Below are positions 1-9,330 of a stretch of 40,132 nucleotides of DNA, piece by piece (position 1 is the stretch's first letter; every line of letters starts with the position of its first letter). Made by a program: the position numbers and the translations under genes. The notes below the pieces were generated by a model. It ran no database searches. It was not told the DNA's origin and saw only the letters and a program-made list of their open reading frames with translations. This stretch comes from Bacilli bacterium (lineage in GTDB: Bacteria > Bacillota_I > Bacilli_A > RF39 > UBA660): positions 1 through 40,132 of the forward strand of contig JAGHJJ010000082.1 in NCBI GenBank assembly GCA_017886705.1, in the 5' to 3' direction.

Positions 1-171
1 CAATTAGTTAAATATGCTATGGATGAAAATATGAGCCAATCTGCACAACATGCCTTAAGAAACACCGTAGTATCCAGAAGTACTGTTTCTAAAAAAATAT
101 CTAGATTAGATGGCTCTATCCAAGAAACAGGGTTCAGTTCATTTTTACTCTTTTTTACTGTATTTAATTAA
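1..171 (+). CDS. C-terminal end of a CDS entering from the left, unknown product
   Basis: Frame 1 is open from base 1 to TAA at 169-171 (QLVKYAMDENMSQSAQHALRNTVVSRSTVSKK...FFTVFN*). No family recognised. Confidence 0.4.
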   Translation, partial: QLVKYAMDENMSQSAQHALRNTVVSRSTVSKKISRLDGSIQETGFSSFLLFFTVFN

Positions 172-230
172 AAAACATTCTTTAACACCTTTATGAATAA
201 AATATCAAATAACATCAAAGATACTATATT

Positions 231-920
231 CTACTTATCACCATCCATAGTATGCAAATATGTTTTCAAATACTCTGTCCACTCTGGAACATCTTCTTCA
301 TCAAAGAAATGAAATAAAAAATCTACAACAAATTGATGTCTACTTGCCGCTTCTTTCTTTCCAGACTCTGTTAGCATTAAGTTTTTTAGTTTTAATATTT
401 TATCAAACATATGACAAATAGCACTATCAGCACATTTTTCTAAAGATTTATCTTGTGTTCTACCTTCAAACGGAAAAACATTTTTATCAAAAAAGGGATT
501 CCCGTAATTGATAACATATTCATAATCTCTTAAAATACCATGTGCACCTAATGCATCACACATATCGGCATCAGAAACAACCTTTCCTTCAATAGTTGTA
601 GGAATACAGCCCTTTAATCGCTTTCTATATCCAATATTACTAATAGCAAGACAAACTTGATCCTGTATACTTTTATCAACACCACAATCATCCATAATTT
701 TTCTAGCATTCACTAAATGTTTAGCATACTCCATACCAAACAACTTATAATCATCTACATCATGAAGTAATGCAATCAAAGAAATAATATCTTTATCTGC
801 CTTTTCCCGTTCAGCAAACTTTAAAGACAAATGAAAAACTCTATCAATATGTTCCATACCATGACCAGAATGATCTTCTCCTAATAACTGACAAACATGT
901 TCTCTAACCTTTTCTATCAT
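231..920 (-). CDS. HD-domain phosphohydrolase
   Basis: 229 aa; GHGMEHIDRV, LIALLHDVDDYK and VVSDADMCDALGAHGI fit the HD superfamily; SD AGAGGTG upstream. Confidence 0.85.
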   Translation of the reverse strand: MIEKVREHVCQLLGEDHSGHGMEHIDRVFHLSLKFAEREKADKDIISLIALLHDVDDYKLFGMEYAKHLVNARKIMDDCGVDKSIQDQVCLAISNIGYRKRLKGCIPTTIEGKVVSDADMCDALGAHGILRDYEYVINYGNPFFDKNVFPFEGRTQDKSLEKCADSAICHMFDKILKLKNLMLTESGKKEAASRHQFVVDFLFHFFDEEDVPEWTEYLKTYLHTMDGDK

Positions 921-944
921 CTTAACACCTCTAACAAAACTATA

Positions 945-1463
945 TCAATCAGATGAATAATAAATTATGATTTTCCTATCCTCTGGATTTCCACCATCTG
1001 ATTCAATCAAATCCTCATCTCGAATTTCCAGATAATATACACCTAGATTATCCGGATTATTTTTATTAATAAAAATTGCATTATGAGTGATTCGATAATT
1101 TTTACCAGTATCAGTTCGAATATTGTTAATAATACTATACACTTCCTCATAAATTGTTTCTCCATACTTCACATGTCGCCTGCTTCTTCCACCATGTTGA
1201 TCATACGATACAATCTCTCCATCAATAAAATTCAAAAAAGAATAAATCTGTTCATCTAATTCCGGCTTTTGCTGAATATCAGGAGTAAACAAACTTTTCA
1301 ATGTGTCCGCGTCATTCTTCTGAATACACTTCAAAATAGTATTTGCCTGTTTTCTAGCAACAGCCGCAGGAGAATGGTTATTGGTAATACTACATCCTGT
1401 TAGACAAACAAAAATCAACACAATTAAAAAAACACTAAAAATCAAACGATATCTTTTTACCAT
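945..1463 (-). CDS. Lipoprotein, DUF5104-like
   Basis: Signal peptide with lipobox LTGC; KQANTILKCIQKNDADTLKSLFTPDIQ resembles DUF5104 lipoproteins; ends with TGA. Confidence 0.65.
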   Translation of the reverse strand: MVKRYRLIFSVFLIVLIFVCLTGCSITNNHSPAAVARKQANTILKCIQKNDADTLKSLFTPDIQQKPELDEQIYSFLNFIDGEIVSYDQHGGRSRRHVKYGETIYEEVYSIINNIRTDTGKNYRITHNAIFINKNNPDNLGVYYLEIRDEDLIESDGGNPEDRKIIIYYSSD

Positions 1464-1517
1464 TTATAACATCACTCCCATAACGACGATTACTAATATG
1501 AAAACAACAAAGATTCA

Positions 1518-1665
1518 AATGCTAAAATCAAAAAATCTTTATCTGCCTTTTTTCATTCAGTAAAATTTGAAAACAAATTAAAAATACTATCAATATGTTC
1601 ATACCATAGCCAGAATGAATTTCACCTAATAACTAATAAACAATTTGTCAACCATTTTTTAACAT
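1518..1665 (-). pseudogene. Decayed duplicate of the 5' end of the HD-domain gene (231..920)
   Basis: Nucleotide similarity to about 770-918, including shared strings atctttatctgcctttt, ctatcaatatgttc and cctaataact, and similarity through the start codon and leader (cttctaac / cctctaac). Confidence 0.75.
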
Positions 1666-1679
1666 CCTAAAACTTCTAA

Positions 1680-2221
1680 CTAGTTCTTAGTCTTAACTTT
1701 TGCAGCATTAATCGTTTTTAATCCCTCTTCGATTTGAGGCTCTAACGCTCTAATTTCATCTATCGTATAATAATCTTTATCAACATAATCTTCGACGTAA
1801 CTACTAACTTCATTAAGACAGACTTGATAATTGTTATCTAATAGATAATTATAATATTCTTCATTATAGACTGTACCAAGTCCATCACAATAGACAATCA
1901 TTTCTTCTGTTACTAGATCATACACTTCCGTATAACGAGCCAATCCAAACAAAATATCACTACTAGCATATATATATTCTGTTACATTATATGATTCTTT
2001 ATCATATAACAAATATACATTATCACTATTATAATATTGTACTGCTTCTCCATCTTGAATAGAAAACTCATAGTAATCCTCGATATTAGAATATCTCTCA
2101 GGTACAGGAGTAATTTCCGGAATAACATCATCACTACCACAACCTGACATAAAACATACAGTGCTCAAAACTCCCAAAGATAATAATTTTTTTTCACATT
2201 AGTTAATCTATATTTATCCAT
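1680..2221 (-). CDS. Putative lipoprotein with a frameshifted N-terminus at a poly-A tract
   Basis: ORF track gives 1680..2177 from TTG. A better start is ATG at 2221 with SD AGGAGG, giving MDKYRLTNVKKK-LLSLGVLSTVCFMSGC if the A8 tract (2187-2194) had one more A. Confidence 0.6.
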
Positions 2222-2264
2222 ATAACCTACCTCCTAATTAAAGTTACATCTATTATACCAAACT

Positions 2265-2480
2265 ATTATCTAACAACTCAATAAAATTAAGAATAACACA
2301 TGCCAATACATCAAAATCATAAACCTTATCAATAATAGGGACATGGATAAATATCATTTTGGTAGATAATTGATTTTGATAAATATAGCTTAATCACTCA
2401 TAATATATACGATTACATAAATACGAATCTACATCATGAGAAATACAAAACTCTATTAGTACTTTTTTTAAAAATTTTCT
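2265..2480 (-). pseudogene. C-terminal relic of pyroglutamyl-peptidase I (Pcp-like)
   Basis: Minus-strand translation LIEFCISHDVDSYLCNRIYYE*LSYIYQNQLSTKMIFIHVPIIDKVYDFDVLACVILNFIELL; YLCN and FIHVP match the Pcp catalytic Cys and His regions; in-frame TGA. Confidence 0.6.
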
Positions 2481-2504
2481 AACAAATAAAAAAATGATAA
2501 TTTT

Positions 2505-3767
2505 TTAGTTACCATTTTTCTTATCTAAATATTCTATAATAGCATACGATGCATCTCGTCCACTTCGACCTGCAAAAGCAACCGTTCCTGGAGTATTTGT
2601 TAAATCTCCACCAGCAAATATGTTCTCCCGAGATGTTCTTCCCTCTTGATCAATTTTTACTTTTCCACGAGGAGTTCTTTCTAATCCCAATCCACTAACA
2701 ACACTCTCTTCTACCATAGATCCTATGGCCATCATTACATAGTCACATGGTATATGATAATTGCTTCCTTCTATATTTACAGGACTAAGACGACTTTCTC
2801 CTTCTTTTTGAATTAAATCTGTCTTAGTTACTTCAACTCCTTTTACTTTAGTAACACCATCTATTTTTAAAATATTATGTTGAAATAAAAACTCTACACC
2901 ATCTGTTTTAGCATCCGCAATTTCTTCTTTCGTAGCTGGCATCTCTTTCTCACTACGCCTGTAAATGACATAAACATGTTCTGCACCTAACCGCTTTACT
3001 GTTCTAGAAACATCCATCGCAACATTACCACCACCACTAACAACAACAGTCTTTCCATGATAATCAGGATGACTATTATTTTCTAAAATTTCATTGCCAC
3101 CATAGACACCATTTAAATCTTCTCCTGGTATATGCATCTTTAGTGAAATATTACCTCCAATTCCTAAAAAAACAGCATCATACTCTTTCTCTAAATAATC
3201 TAAAGTAATATCACGACCTAATTCCTGATTTAATTTTACTTCAACACCTAAATCTAAAATCTTATCAATAGTCTTCTTTAAAATATCTTTAGGAAGTCTA
3301 AAATCAGGAATTCCATGATATAAAATACCACCTAAATAATTATGTTTTTCATAAACAACAGGACTAATACCGTTAATCGCAAGAAAAGCAGCACAGACAA
3401 GTCCGGCTGGTCCACCTCCAACGATTGCAACCCTCTCCCGCCTTTTAGGACAATCCTTCCTTACAATACTCCAATTATTTTTAATAGATAAATCTCCAAT
3501 AAAAGCTTCTAACTCTCCAATTCTTACCGCATCATAAGACACTTTCTTTACACAAGCTCCTTGACATTGCTTATCATAAGGACAAACTCTACCACAAATA
3601 GCTGGAAGAACAGTAGTCTGACATAGTACTCTATAAGCATGTTCATAATCTTCACTTTTAATATCTTTGATAAAAGAAGTAATATCATTATTAAATGGAC
3701 ATCCTACTTGACAAGGTTTAGTAACACAACTAGCACAATAATTTGCTTTTTCTAAAATACTATTCAT
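2505..3767 (-). CDS. GltD/NfnB-like NAD(P)H-dependent FAD/Fe-S oxidoreductase
   Basis: N-terminal Cys clusters (CASCVTKPCQVGCP, CGRVCPYDKQCQGAC), FAD motif VAIVGGGPAGL, NADP-type motif GGGNVAMD...YRRSEKEMPA. Probable start is the second Met (MNSILEK). Confidence 0.9.
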   Translation of the reverse strand: MNSILEKANYCASCVTKPCQVGCPFNNDITSFIKDIKSEDYEHAYRVLCQTTVLPAICGRVCPYDKQCQGACVKKVSYDAVRIGELEAFIGDLSIKNNWSIVRKDCPKRRERVAIVGGGPAGLVCAAFLAINGISPVVYEKHNYLGGILYHGIPDFRLPKDILKKTIDKILDLGVEVKLNQELGRDITLDYLEKEYDAVFLGIGGNISLKMHIPGEDLNGVYGGNEILENNSHPDYHGKTVVVSGGGNVAMDVSRTVKRLGAEHVYVIYRRSEKEMPATKEEIADAKTDGVEFLFQHNILKIDGVTKVKGVEVTKTDLIQKEGESRLSPVNIEGSNYHIPCDYVMMAIGSMVEESVVSGLGLERTPRGKVKIDQEGRTSRENIFAGGDLTNTPGTVAFAGRSGRDASYAIIEYLDKKNGN

Positions 3768-5127
3768 GATGACCACCTCCTAATAAATAAGACCTATCTA
3801 CAAAAGTAGTATGTAAAAGTTCTTCTGCTATCTCACTATTAGGTTCATTTAAAAACTTCTCATAAATCTCTTTAATTTCAGGATTTTGATGACACAATCG
3901 AATCTTAGAATGACTATCTTCCTTCTCCATACTTTCTAGTCGTTTATTCTTTCTACTTTTCATCTCTAATAAAGTAAGTTTAGGTTGTCCTCCACCACCA
4001 ACACATCCAAAGCTACAACTCATAACCTCAACAAAATGATAAAAAACTTCGCCTTTTTTTATCTTATCAAGAACTCTTACTGCATTTTTCATTCCATTAA
4101 TAACTGCAACTTTCAAAGTAACATCACCTAAATTAACACTAGCTTCTCTAACACCTTCTGTTCCACGTACATCTTGAAATAAAATAGCATCCTTATCTAA
4201 ATCCCTACCATTCAAAAAGTAATAGGCTGTTCGAAGTGCTGCTTCCATAACACCACCCGTTTTACCAAAGATAAGCCCGGCACTAGAACCCTTTCCTAAT
4301 GGAGAAGAAAACTTCTCCTCAGGTAATGTTTTAAAATCAATATCACAATCACGAAATAAAGAAATTAACTCTCTTGTAGTTATCACATAATCCGTATCAC
4401 TAATACCAGAAACCTTGAAATATTCACAAGCTCGATTAACTTCATCTCTTTTTACTTCTGCTTTTTTAGCCGTACAAGGTGCAACTACCACATTTAAAAT
4501 TTTACGAACATCAAGCTGCTCTTGTTCTGCAAAATAAGTTTTAATCATACTACTTTGCATGGTAATAGGACTCTTACAACTAGATAAATTAGACAAAAAC
4601 TCTGGATAAAAAATTTCTGCATAACGCACCCAGGCTGGACAACAAGAAGTAAACATCGGAAGTCTTTCATTATTCTTAATACGATTTACTAACTCCATAG
4701 CTTCTTCCATAATCGTTAAATCTGCTCCAAATGTCACATCAAAAACATAATCAAAGCCCAGCCTTTTTAGTCCAGCAACAATCTTTCCTTCATAATTTTC
4801 TTCACCTAAAGAAAAAGCTTCGCCAATCGCAACCCGTACTGCAGGAGCAATACTAATTACTTTAACAAAATCTTTCTTGCTTAATAATTCTTTTAACTTT
4901 AAATAATCAAACTTCTCATGAACAGCTTCTGTAGGACATAAATTAGCACATTGTCCACAATAAATACAAACTGGCTCCCTTGTTTGATTAATATCATACA
5001 TCTTTAAAACAGTAACTTCATCCCGACAAGCCTTAACGCAATATCCACATTGAATACATTTAGAATCATCCTTCTCAATTGCTGGATTATCATCACTATA
5101 AATAATTTCTAACTCGTTATCTTTCAT
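3760..5127 (-). CDS. [FeFe]-hydrogenase catalytic subunit with two N-terminal 4Fe-4S motifs
   Basis: CIQCGYCVKAC and CIYCGQCANLCP; H-cluster motifs TSCCPAW, APCTAKKAE and EVMSCSFGCVGGGGQP. Confidence 0.92.
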   Translation of the reverse strand: MKDNELEIIYSDDNPAIEKDDSKCIQCGYCVKACRDEVTVLKMYDINQTREPVCIYCGQCANLCPTEAVHEKFDYLKLKELLSKKDFVKVISIAPAVRVAIGEAFSLGEENYEGKIVAGLKRLGFDYVFDVTFGADLTIMEEAMELVNRIKNNERLPMFTSCCPAWVRYAEIFYPEFLSNLSSCKSPITMQSSMIKTYFAEQEQLDVRKILNVVVAPCTAKKAEVKRDEVNRACEYFKVSGISDTDYVITTRELISLFRDCDIDFKTLPEEKFSSPLGKGSSAGLIFGKTGGVMEAALRTAYYFLNGRDLDKDAILFQDVRGTEGVREASVNLGDVTLKVAVINGMKNAVRVLDKIKKGEVFYHFVEVMSCSFGCVGGGGQPKLTLLEMKSRKNKRLESMEKEDSHSKIRLCHQNPEIKEIYEKFLNEPNSEIAEELLHTTFVDRSYLLGGGHHE

Positions 5128-5147
5128 TACAACACCATCCTAAATTT

Positions 5148-5176
5148 ATCATACAAATAAGACATAACTTGGTCAA
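5148..5176 (-). promoter_or_regulatory. Putative promoter of the hydrogenase gene
   Basis: Minus strand TTGACC (5171-5176), 17-nt spacer, TATGAT (5148-5153), upstream of the 5127 start. Confidence 0.55.
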
Positions 5177-5243
5177 GAAAAACTCATAAATTTCCTAACT
5201 ATATAAAAAATAACACCAAGGAGTAACACACGGTCAAGAAAAA

Positions 5244-5270
5244 ATAAAAAAAAAGACTCAATAAAGTCTT
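5244..5270 (-). terminator. Intrinsic terminator after the 5269..5835 gene
   Basis: Stem AAGACT/AGTCTT (5253-5270) followed by a T-run on the minus strand; overlaps the stop codon. Confidence 0.7.
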
Positions 5271-5835
5271 AAAATAAATCTTGCATCAAAAGAAAAGTTA
5301 TAATAATAGAAACAATTAATAAAATAGAAAAAGCAGAAATAAAAGTATTAGCCTTAGTAGATAATTGATTCTGTTTCTTAATAGTTCTATCTTTAATAGC
5401 ATAAACCAAAGTGGAAATAGCATAAATCATCGGTGTAAGACCAACTGTACCAAGAACTATATGTAATACTCCTGCTGCAATATACCACTCATAGATAGAA
5501 TATAATTTTTTCTCTTTCTTATCACTAATACGAAAAATAATACTAACAATTAAAATTATCAATACTAAGATCCAATTAAGAACAACAATCATATCTCTAA
5601 AATTATTTAACACATCTATTGCTTCCTGATTTCCAGATAAAGCAGCAGTAAACCTTAATCTAAAATACCAATCCATAGAAGTAATAAAATTATCAAAGAA
5701 AATAATTATCGTAATAACTAAAACTATAACCATCAAAACAATAGCTTTAGAAGAAAGAAAAGATATATTATTTTTCTGATTATTATCTACATCATTAACA
5801 TTTCCTAAAGAACTATTCTCAACTGCATTCATCAT
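5269..5835 (-). CDS. Predicted multi-pass membrane protein
   Basis: 188 aa with four hydrophobic segments; no family recognised. Confidence 0.6.
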   Translation of the reverse strand: MMNAVENSSLGNVNDVDNNQKNNISFLSSKAIVLMVIVLVITIIIFFDNFITSMDWYFRLRFTAALSGNQEAIDVLNNFRDMIVVLNWILVLIILIVSIIFRISDKKEKKLYSIYEWYIAAGVLHIVLGTVGLTPMIYAISTLVYAIKDRTIKKQNQLSTKANTFISAFSILLIVSIIITFLLMQDLF

Positions 5836-5872
5836 ATATCACCTCTATTATGATAATAACACATAAACACGA

Positions 5873-6586
5873 CTAAGGAACAAGAAAATCCCATATTCTC
5901 ATATATTGTTCAAATTGTACATCTTTTTTCACCTGAGCAGTAGGATGATAACACGGAATAATAACAAAATCATCTTGTTTAATAACTGGCATATCGCGAA
6001 TAATATCCGATAATCTATGACTAATATGAAAGCCGTACATAGTTGCTAAAGAAAATAACGGATAATATCCTAAAGTAATAATAACTCTAGGTTTAATAAT
6101 ATCAATTTGTCTTTTTAAATAATCACTACAATAGATAGTAGATTTTAATAAATCAATATTCTCTCCTCGATAAAGATTCCCTTTTCTAGCACACATAATA
6201 GCATTAGTAATAAATATATTGTCTATATCAATAGAAGTATGAGAGATCTTAGCAGACTCCAATAAATACTTCATAAGCATCTTTTTAGTAAGACTCTTTT
6301 CACTATTGATTAAATAATCCCAATTCTCAAGTGTTGGATTAGTCAAATAAGAATTATGTAACTTTTCCATATCAGCATAAGGTCCCCAATCTTGTCCTAT
6401 AACCATAATAGAAGAATCTAATCTACGGTACCAATCTGTCCAAACAGAAGGAATACTTTTACCAAAATCAACATCACAATATATATTAATTAATGAACAA
6501 TCTCTACCACTTTTCTTTCTTAAAGACATACAGCTTCTACACTTAGACATAGCTTCTATTAAATCATCAAACTCTTTTTCTTTCAT
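5873..6586 (-). CDS. Uracil-DNA glycosylase family protein, probable 4Fe-4S type
   Basis: Motifs MVIGQDWG and IIPCYHPTAQ; Cys pattern CRSC...ITNAIMC...YCSDYL..QIDIIKPRVIITLG as in type 4-like UDGs. Start taken at MKEKEFDD. Confidence 0.75.
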   Translation of the reverse strand: MKEKEFDDLIEAMSKCRSCMSLRKKSGRDCSLINIYCDVDFGKSIPSVWTDWYRRLDSSIMVIGQDWGPYADMEKLHNSYLTNPTLENWDYLINSEKSLTKKMLMKYLLESAKISHTSIDIDNIFITNAIMCARKGNLYRGENIDLLKSTIYCSDYLKRQIDIIKPRVIITLGYYPLFSLATMYGFHISHRLSDIIRDMPVIKQDDFVIIPCYHPTAQVKKDVQFEQYMRIWDFLVP

Positions 6587-6599
6587 AAAATTCCTACCC

Positions 6600-7466
6600 T
6601 TACTCAAATTGATTAGCAAGCTGATCAATACTAACTCCGCCAGCACCATTCCAATCAATTACTACGCTATCAAACTCATTACTTCGAAACTGATTCATCT
6701 TCTCATAATCTTCTCTACTCATATCAAAATTCAATGAATAAATATTCTCACTAATTCTATCTATATTAGTACTCTTAACCAAGGGAAAAAGATGCTTTTC
6801 TTTCCATATCCAATTTAAAATAATCTGATTTTGAGTTTTCTGATACTTTTTAGAAAGTTCCAAAAGTAATGAATAATATCGATTAGCTGTTCTACCACGT
6901 CTTAAAGGCTGATAACAAACAAATTGTATATTATGACACTTACAATAATCTAATACACCAATATCTTCATAGGTTTTACATTCTAAATTATAAACACCTT
7001 CAAAAAAATCAACAGAAACAGCCTCATGAACTTCAATCAACTGTTCTAAATTAACATTACTAATACCAATATATCTAACTTTACCAACAGAAACCAATCT
7101 TTGAATTTCCAAATAAACTTCAACTAAAGGAATTTTAGAAAACACAGGACTATGTAATTGCAAACTATCAACATAACGAAGGTCTAAAACTTGTAAATAT
7201 TCATTTAATTGTATTTCTACATCTGATATATCTACAATAGTAGGTTCCAAATTAACAGTAATAAACAAATTTTCTCTACCAACTTCATCAATAAACTTCT
7301 TTACCTTTTTTACAATTTCACCATGATTATATAACATATATAAAGATAAATAATTTTGTCCCTGAGAAAAAGAATACACTAAGGAAGGGATTTCTTTTTC
7401 TATATTTTCACAATCAATATTCCAAGTACCAATACCAATAGGAAAAATATTTTCTTTTAAAATCAT
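6600..7466 (-). CDS. Aldo/keto reductase family protein
   Basis: IGIGTWN, SLYMLYNHGEIVKK, DSLQLHSP, VRYIGISNV, NQIILNWIW and PLVKSTN fit the AKR fold. Confidence 0.8.
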   Translation of the reverse strand: MILKENIFPIGIGTWNIDCENIEKEIPSLVYSFSQGQNYLSLYMLYNHGEIVKKVKKFIDEVGRENLFITVNLEPTIVDISDVEIQLNEYLQVLDLRYVDSLQLHSPVFSKIPLVEVYLEIQRLVSVGKVRYIGISNVNLEQLIEVHEAVSVDFFEGVYNLECKTYEDIGVLDYCKCHNIQFVCYQPLRRGRTANRYYSLLLELSKKYQKTQNQIILNWIWKEKHLFPLVKSTNIDRISENIYSLNFDMSREDYEKMNQFRSNEFDSVVIDWNGAGGVSIDQLANQFE

Positions 7467-7488
7467 ACTTTATTCACCTAACCATATA

Positions 7489-7941
7489 TTATTTTTTATC
7501 TCTACTATAAACTTCAGAAGCCAACGGATGTAAAAAATAAATTAAAGTATCAGAAGTCTTAAACTCAACTGCATCCCATTCTGGCCTTTGAATATAAGAA
7601 TATCTAGAATCTTTTCCTACCCTGTTAAGTAAAATGTTTCTATCTTCTACAACAAAATCAATTGCCGCTTCCCAATTTAAACGAGTCTCATCAAAAAATC
7701 TAATTTTAACAAACTTTAACTCTCCAAACTTAGTATGAATTGCCTCATGCAAAATATAGACATTCCCTCTTTCCGTCTCCAAAATTAAAGAAGAAATATT
7801 TTGCATTTCTAAATCCAACTGCATCTTATGCTCCACACTAGTAGGAAAGACATCAATAAAGTCAATACATTTTATTCCTTCTATTTCTTTCAAATCACTA
7901 TCAATTCTTTCTAAATTTTTACGAACAATTTCATATAGCAT
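7489..7941 (-). CDS. Conserved hypothetical protein
   Basis: 150-aa ORF in a tight minus-strand run; family not recognised. Confidence 0.5.
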   Translation of the reverse strand: MLYEIVRKNLERIDSDLKEIEGIKCIDFIDVFPTSVEHKMQLDLEMQNISSLILETERGNVYILHEAIHTKFGELKFVKIRFFDETRLNWEAAIDFVVEDRNILLNRVGKDSRYSYIQRPEWDAVEFKTSDTLIYFLHPLASEVYSRDKK

Positions 7942-7954
7942 AATAAAATCCTTC

Positions 7955-8392
7955 CTACTTTTGTCTTTTCCTATAATAAGTAATCATATCAGAAGAGACA
8001 AATCCTAACTTACCTAAAGCATGCATCATAATTTTATTCTCTCTACCAACAAAATCCATAATAAAATTACAGTCTTTTTCTCTAGTTTCTAATTCTTCTA
8101 ACATCTGCCTTAATAATCCCTGTTTTCTATACTCATCTTTTACATAAGCCTGCGATAAATAGATACCGCGACCAGAATCAGCAAAATATAAATAAGAGTA
8201 TAAAAGAAAGCCAACACATTCTCGATTCACTTCAGCAATAATTACTTTACATATTTTATTTTGAAATAAATCTCGATCAATATTTTCAGAAAAATGACTT
8301 TCACCAAGCCCTGAAACTTGATTAATCTCTTTATGTGCTTCTAAAATAAATCCTTTATCATCCACTTGAGCATCTCGAAACGAAACATTCAT
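7955..8392 (-). CDS. GNAT family N-acetyltransferase
   Basis: AYVKDEYRKQGLLRQMLEELETRE followed by ENKIMMHALGKLGFVSSDMITYYRK. Confidence 0.8.
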   Translation of the reverse strand: MNVSFRDAQVDDKGFILEAHKEINQVSGLGESHFSENIDRDLFQNKICKVIIAEVNRECVGFLLYSYLYFADSGRGIYLSQAYVKDEYRKQGLLRQMLEELETREKDCNFIMDFVGRENKIMMHALGKLGFVSSDMITYYRKRQK

Positions 8393-8559
8393 AACAAATT
8401 CTCCTTACTTTCAAATTATTAATTTTCCAATAATAACTTCAAATGCATATAACATTTACACACTTACCTTCTAATATTTTTCTACCAGTTATTTTCAAAA
8501 TATATAATCAACCATATTCTATAATATATTTTGCATATAAGAAAGGACTAACATCTGAA

Positions 8560-9330
8560 TTAAATATCATTTTGATTACCAACATTACAGACTTTCTGTA
8601 AAGGACAATCCTCACATTTTTTCTTATTACAAAAACTATTTCCTACTTCCCATAAATATTTATCAATAGTACTAGCATCAACCATTAACTCTTTTCCGAC
8701 CATAATATAAGTATCAGATAATCGTTTAATATCTTTCTGATTTAATTTCTTAGAATCTATAATACCAGTAAAATAACTAATCTCTATATCATGTCTATCA
8801 ATAGGGATAATTTCTAAATCTTCCTTAAAATTACAAACCTTAGAATCACATATAATTCTAATCAATAAACCTCCAGTTTTTTGACCATACCCTGGAATAC
8901 TTTTTATAAATTGTTCTAAAGAGCGAACACTTTCTAAAGATTTTAAACAATACAAAAGATTGTCATACTTTATTAATACTTGCGATAACATCATCCATTT
9001 TTTAACAGCAACATTAGGATATCTAGGATGAACATGAGAAACTAAAATATTTCTAAGTTCTTCTTCTGACATAGCAATAACATAGTTAGGATTAAAAATG
9101 CAAGGATATTTCATATAAGTATCCATTAAATTATGATGATATATTTTAGACCTCATACCATAATCCAATAAACAAGAGTAAAACATATATATAAAGTATT
9201 TATTCGTTCCGTAAGTAATATTAACTGGATATTCTATAGTGGCAAGATTATTTTGATTTTGAAAATATTTCTTTAATAGCAACACTATTTCTCTACATCT
9301 TTGATAATCGATATTCAAAATAATCACCAC
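8560..9330 (-). CDS. HhH-GPD base-excision glycosylase-like protein with a C-terminal Fe-S Cys cluster
   Basis: IPGYGQKTGGLLIRI hairpin, PIDRHD candidate catalytic Asp region, C-terminal FCNKKKCEDCPLQKVC. Confidence 0.7.
   Translation of the reverse strand: MVIILNIDYQRCREIVLLLKKYFQNQNNLATIEYPVNITYGTNKYFIYMFYSCLLDYGMRSKIYHHNLMDTYMKYPCIFNPNYVIAMSEEELRNILVSHVHPRYPNVAVKKWMMLSQVLIKYDNLLYCLKSLESVRSLEQFIKSIPGYGQKTGGLLIRIICDSKVCNFKEDLEIIPIDRHDIEISYFTGIIDSKKLNQKDIKRLSDTYIMVGKELMVDASTIDKYLWEVGNSFCNKKKCEDCPLQKVCNVGNQNDI

Noticed and set aside
920-945. Lipoprotein-HD fusion by TGA readthrough (945..1463 is in frame with 231..920)
   Set aside because: The HD gene has its own SD and ATG 24 nt after the TGA; shared frame is a 1-in-3 coincidence.
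1381-1563. Plus-strand 60-aa ORF
   Set aside because: Antisense to the DUF5104-like lipoprotein start and the HD relic; no coding evidence.
2505-5127. Glutamate synthase gltBD
   Set aside because: The partner carries H-cluster motifs of [FeFe]-hydrogenase, not glutamate synthase large-subunit domains.
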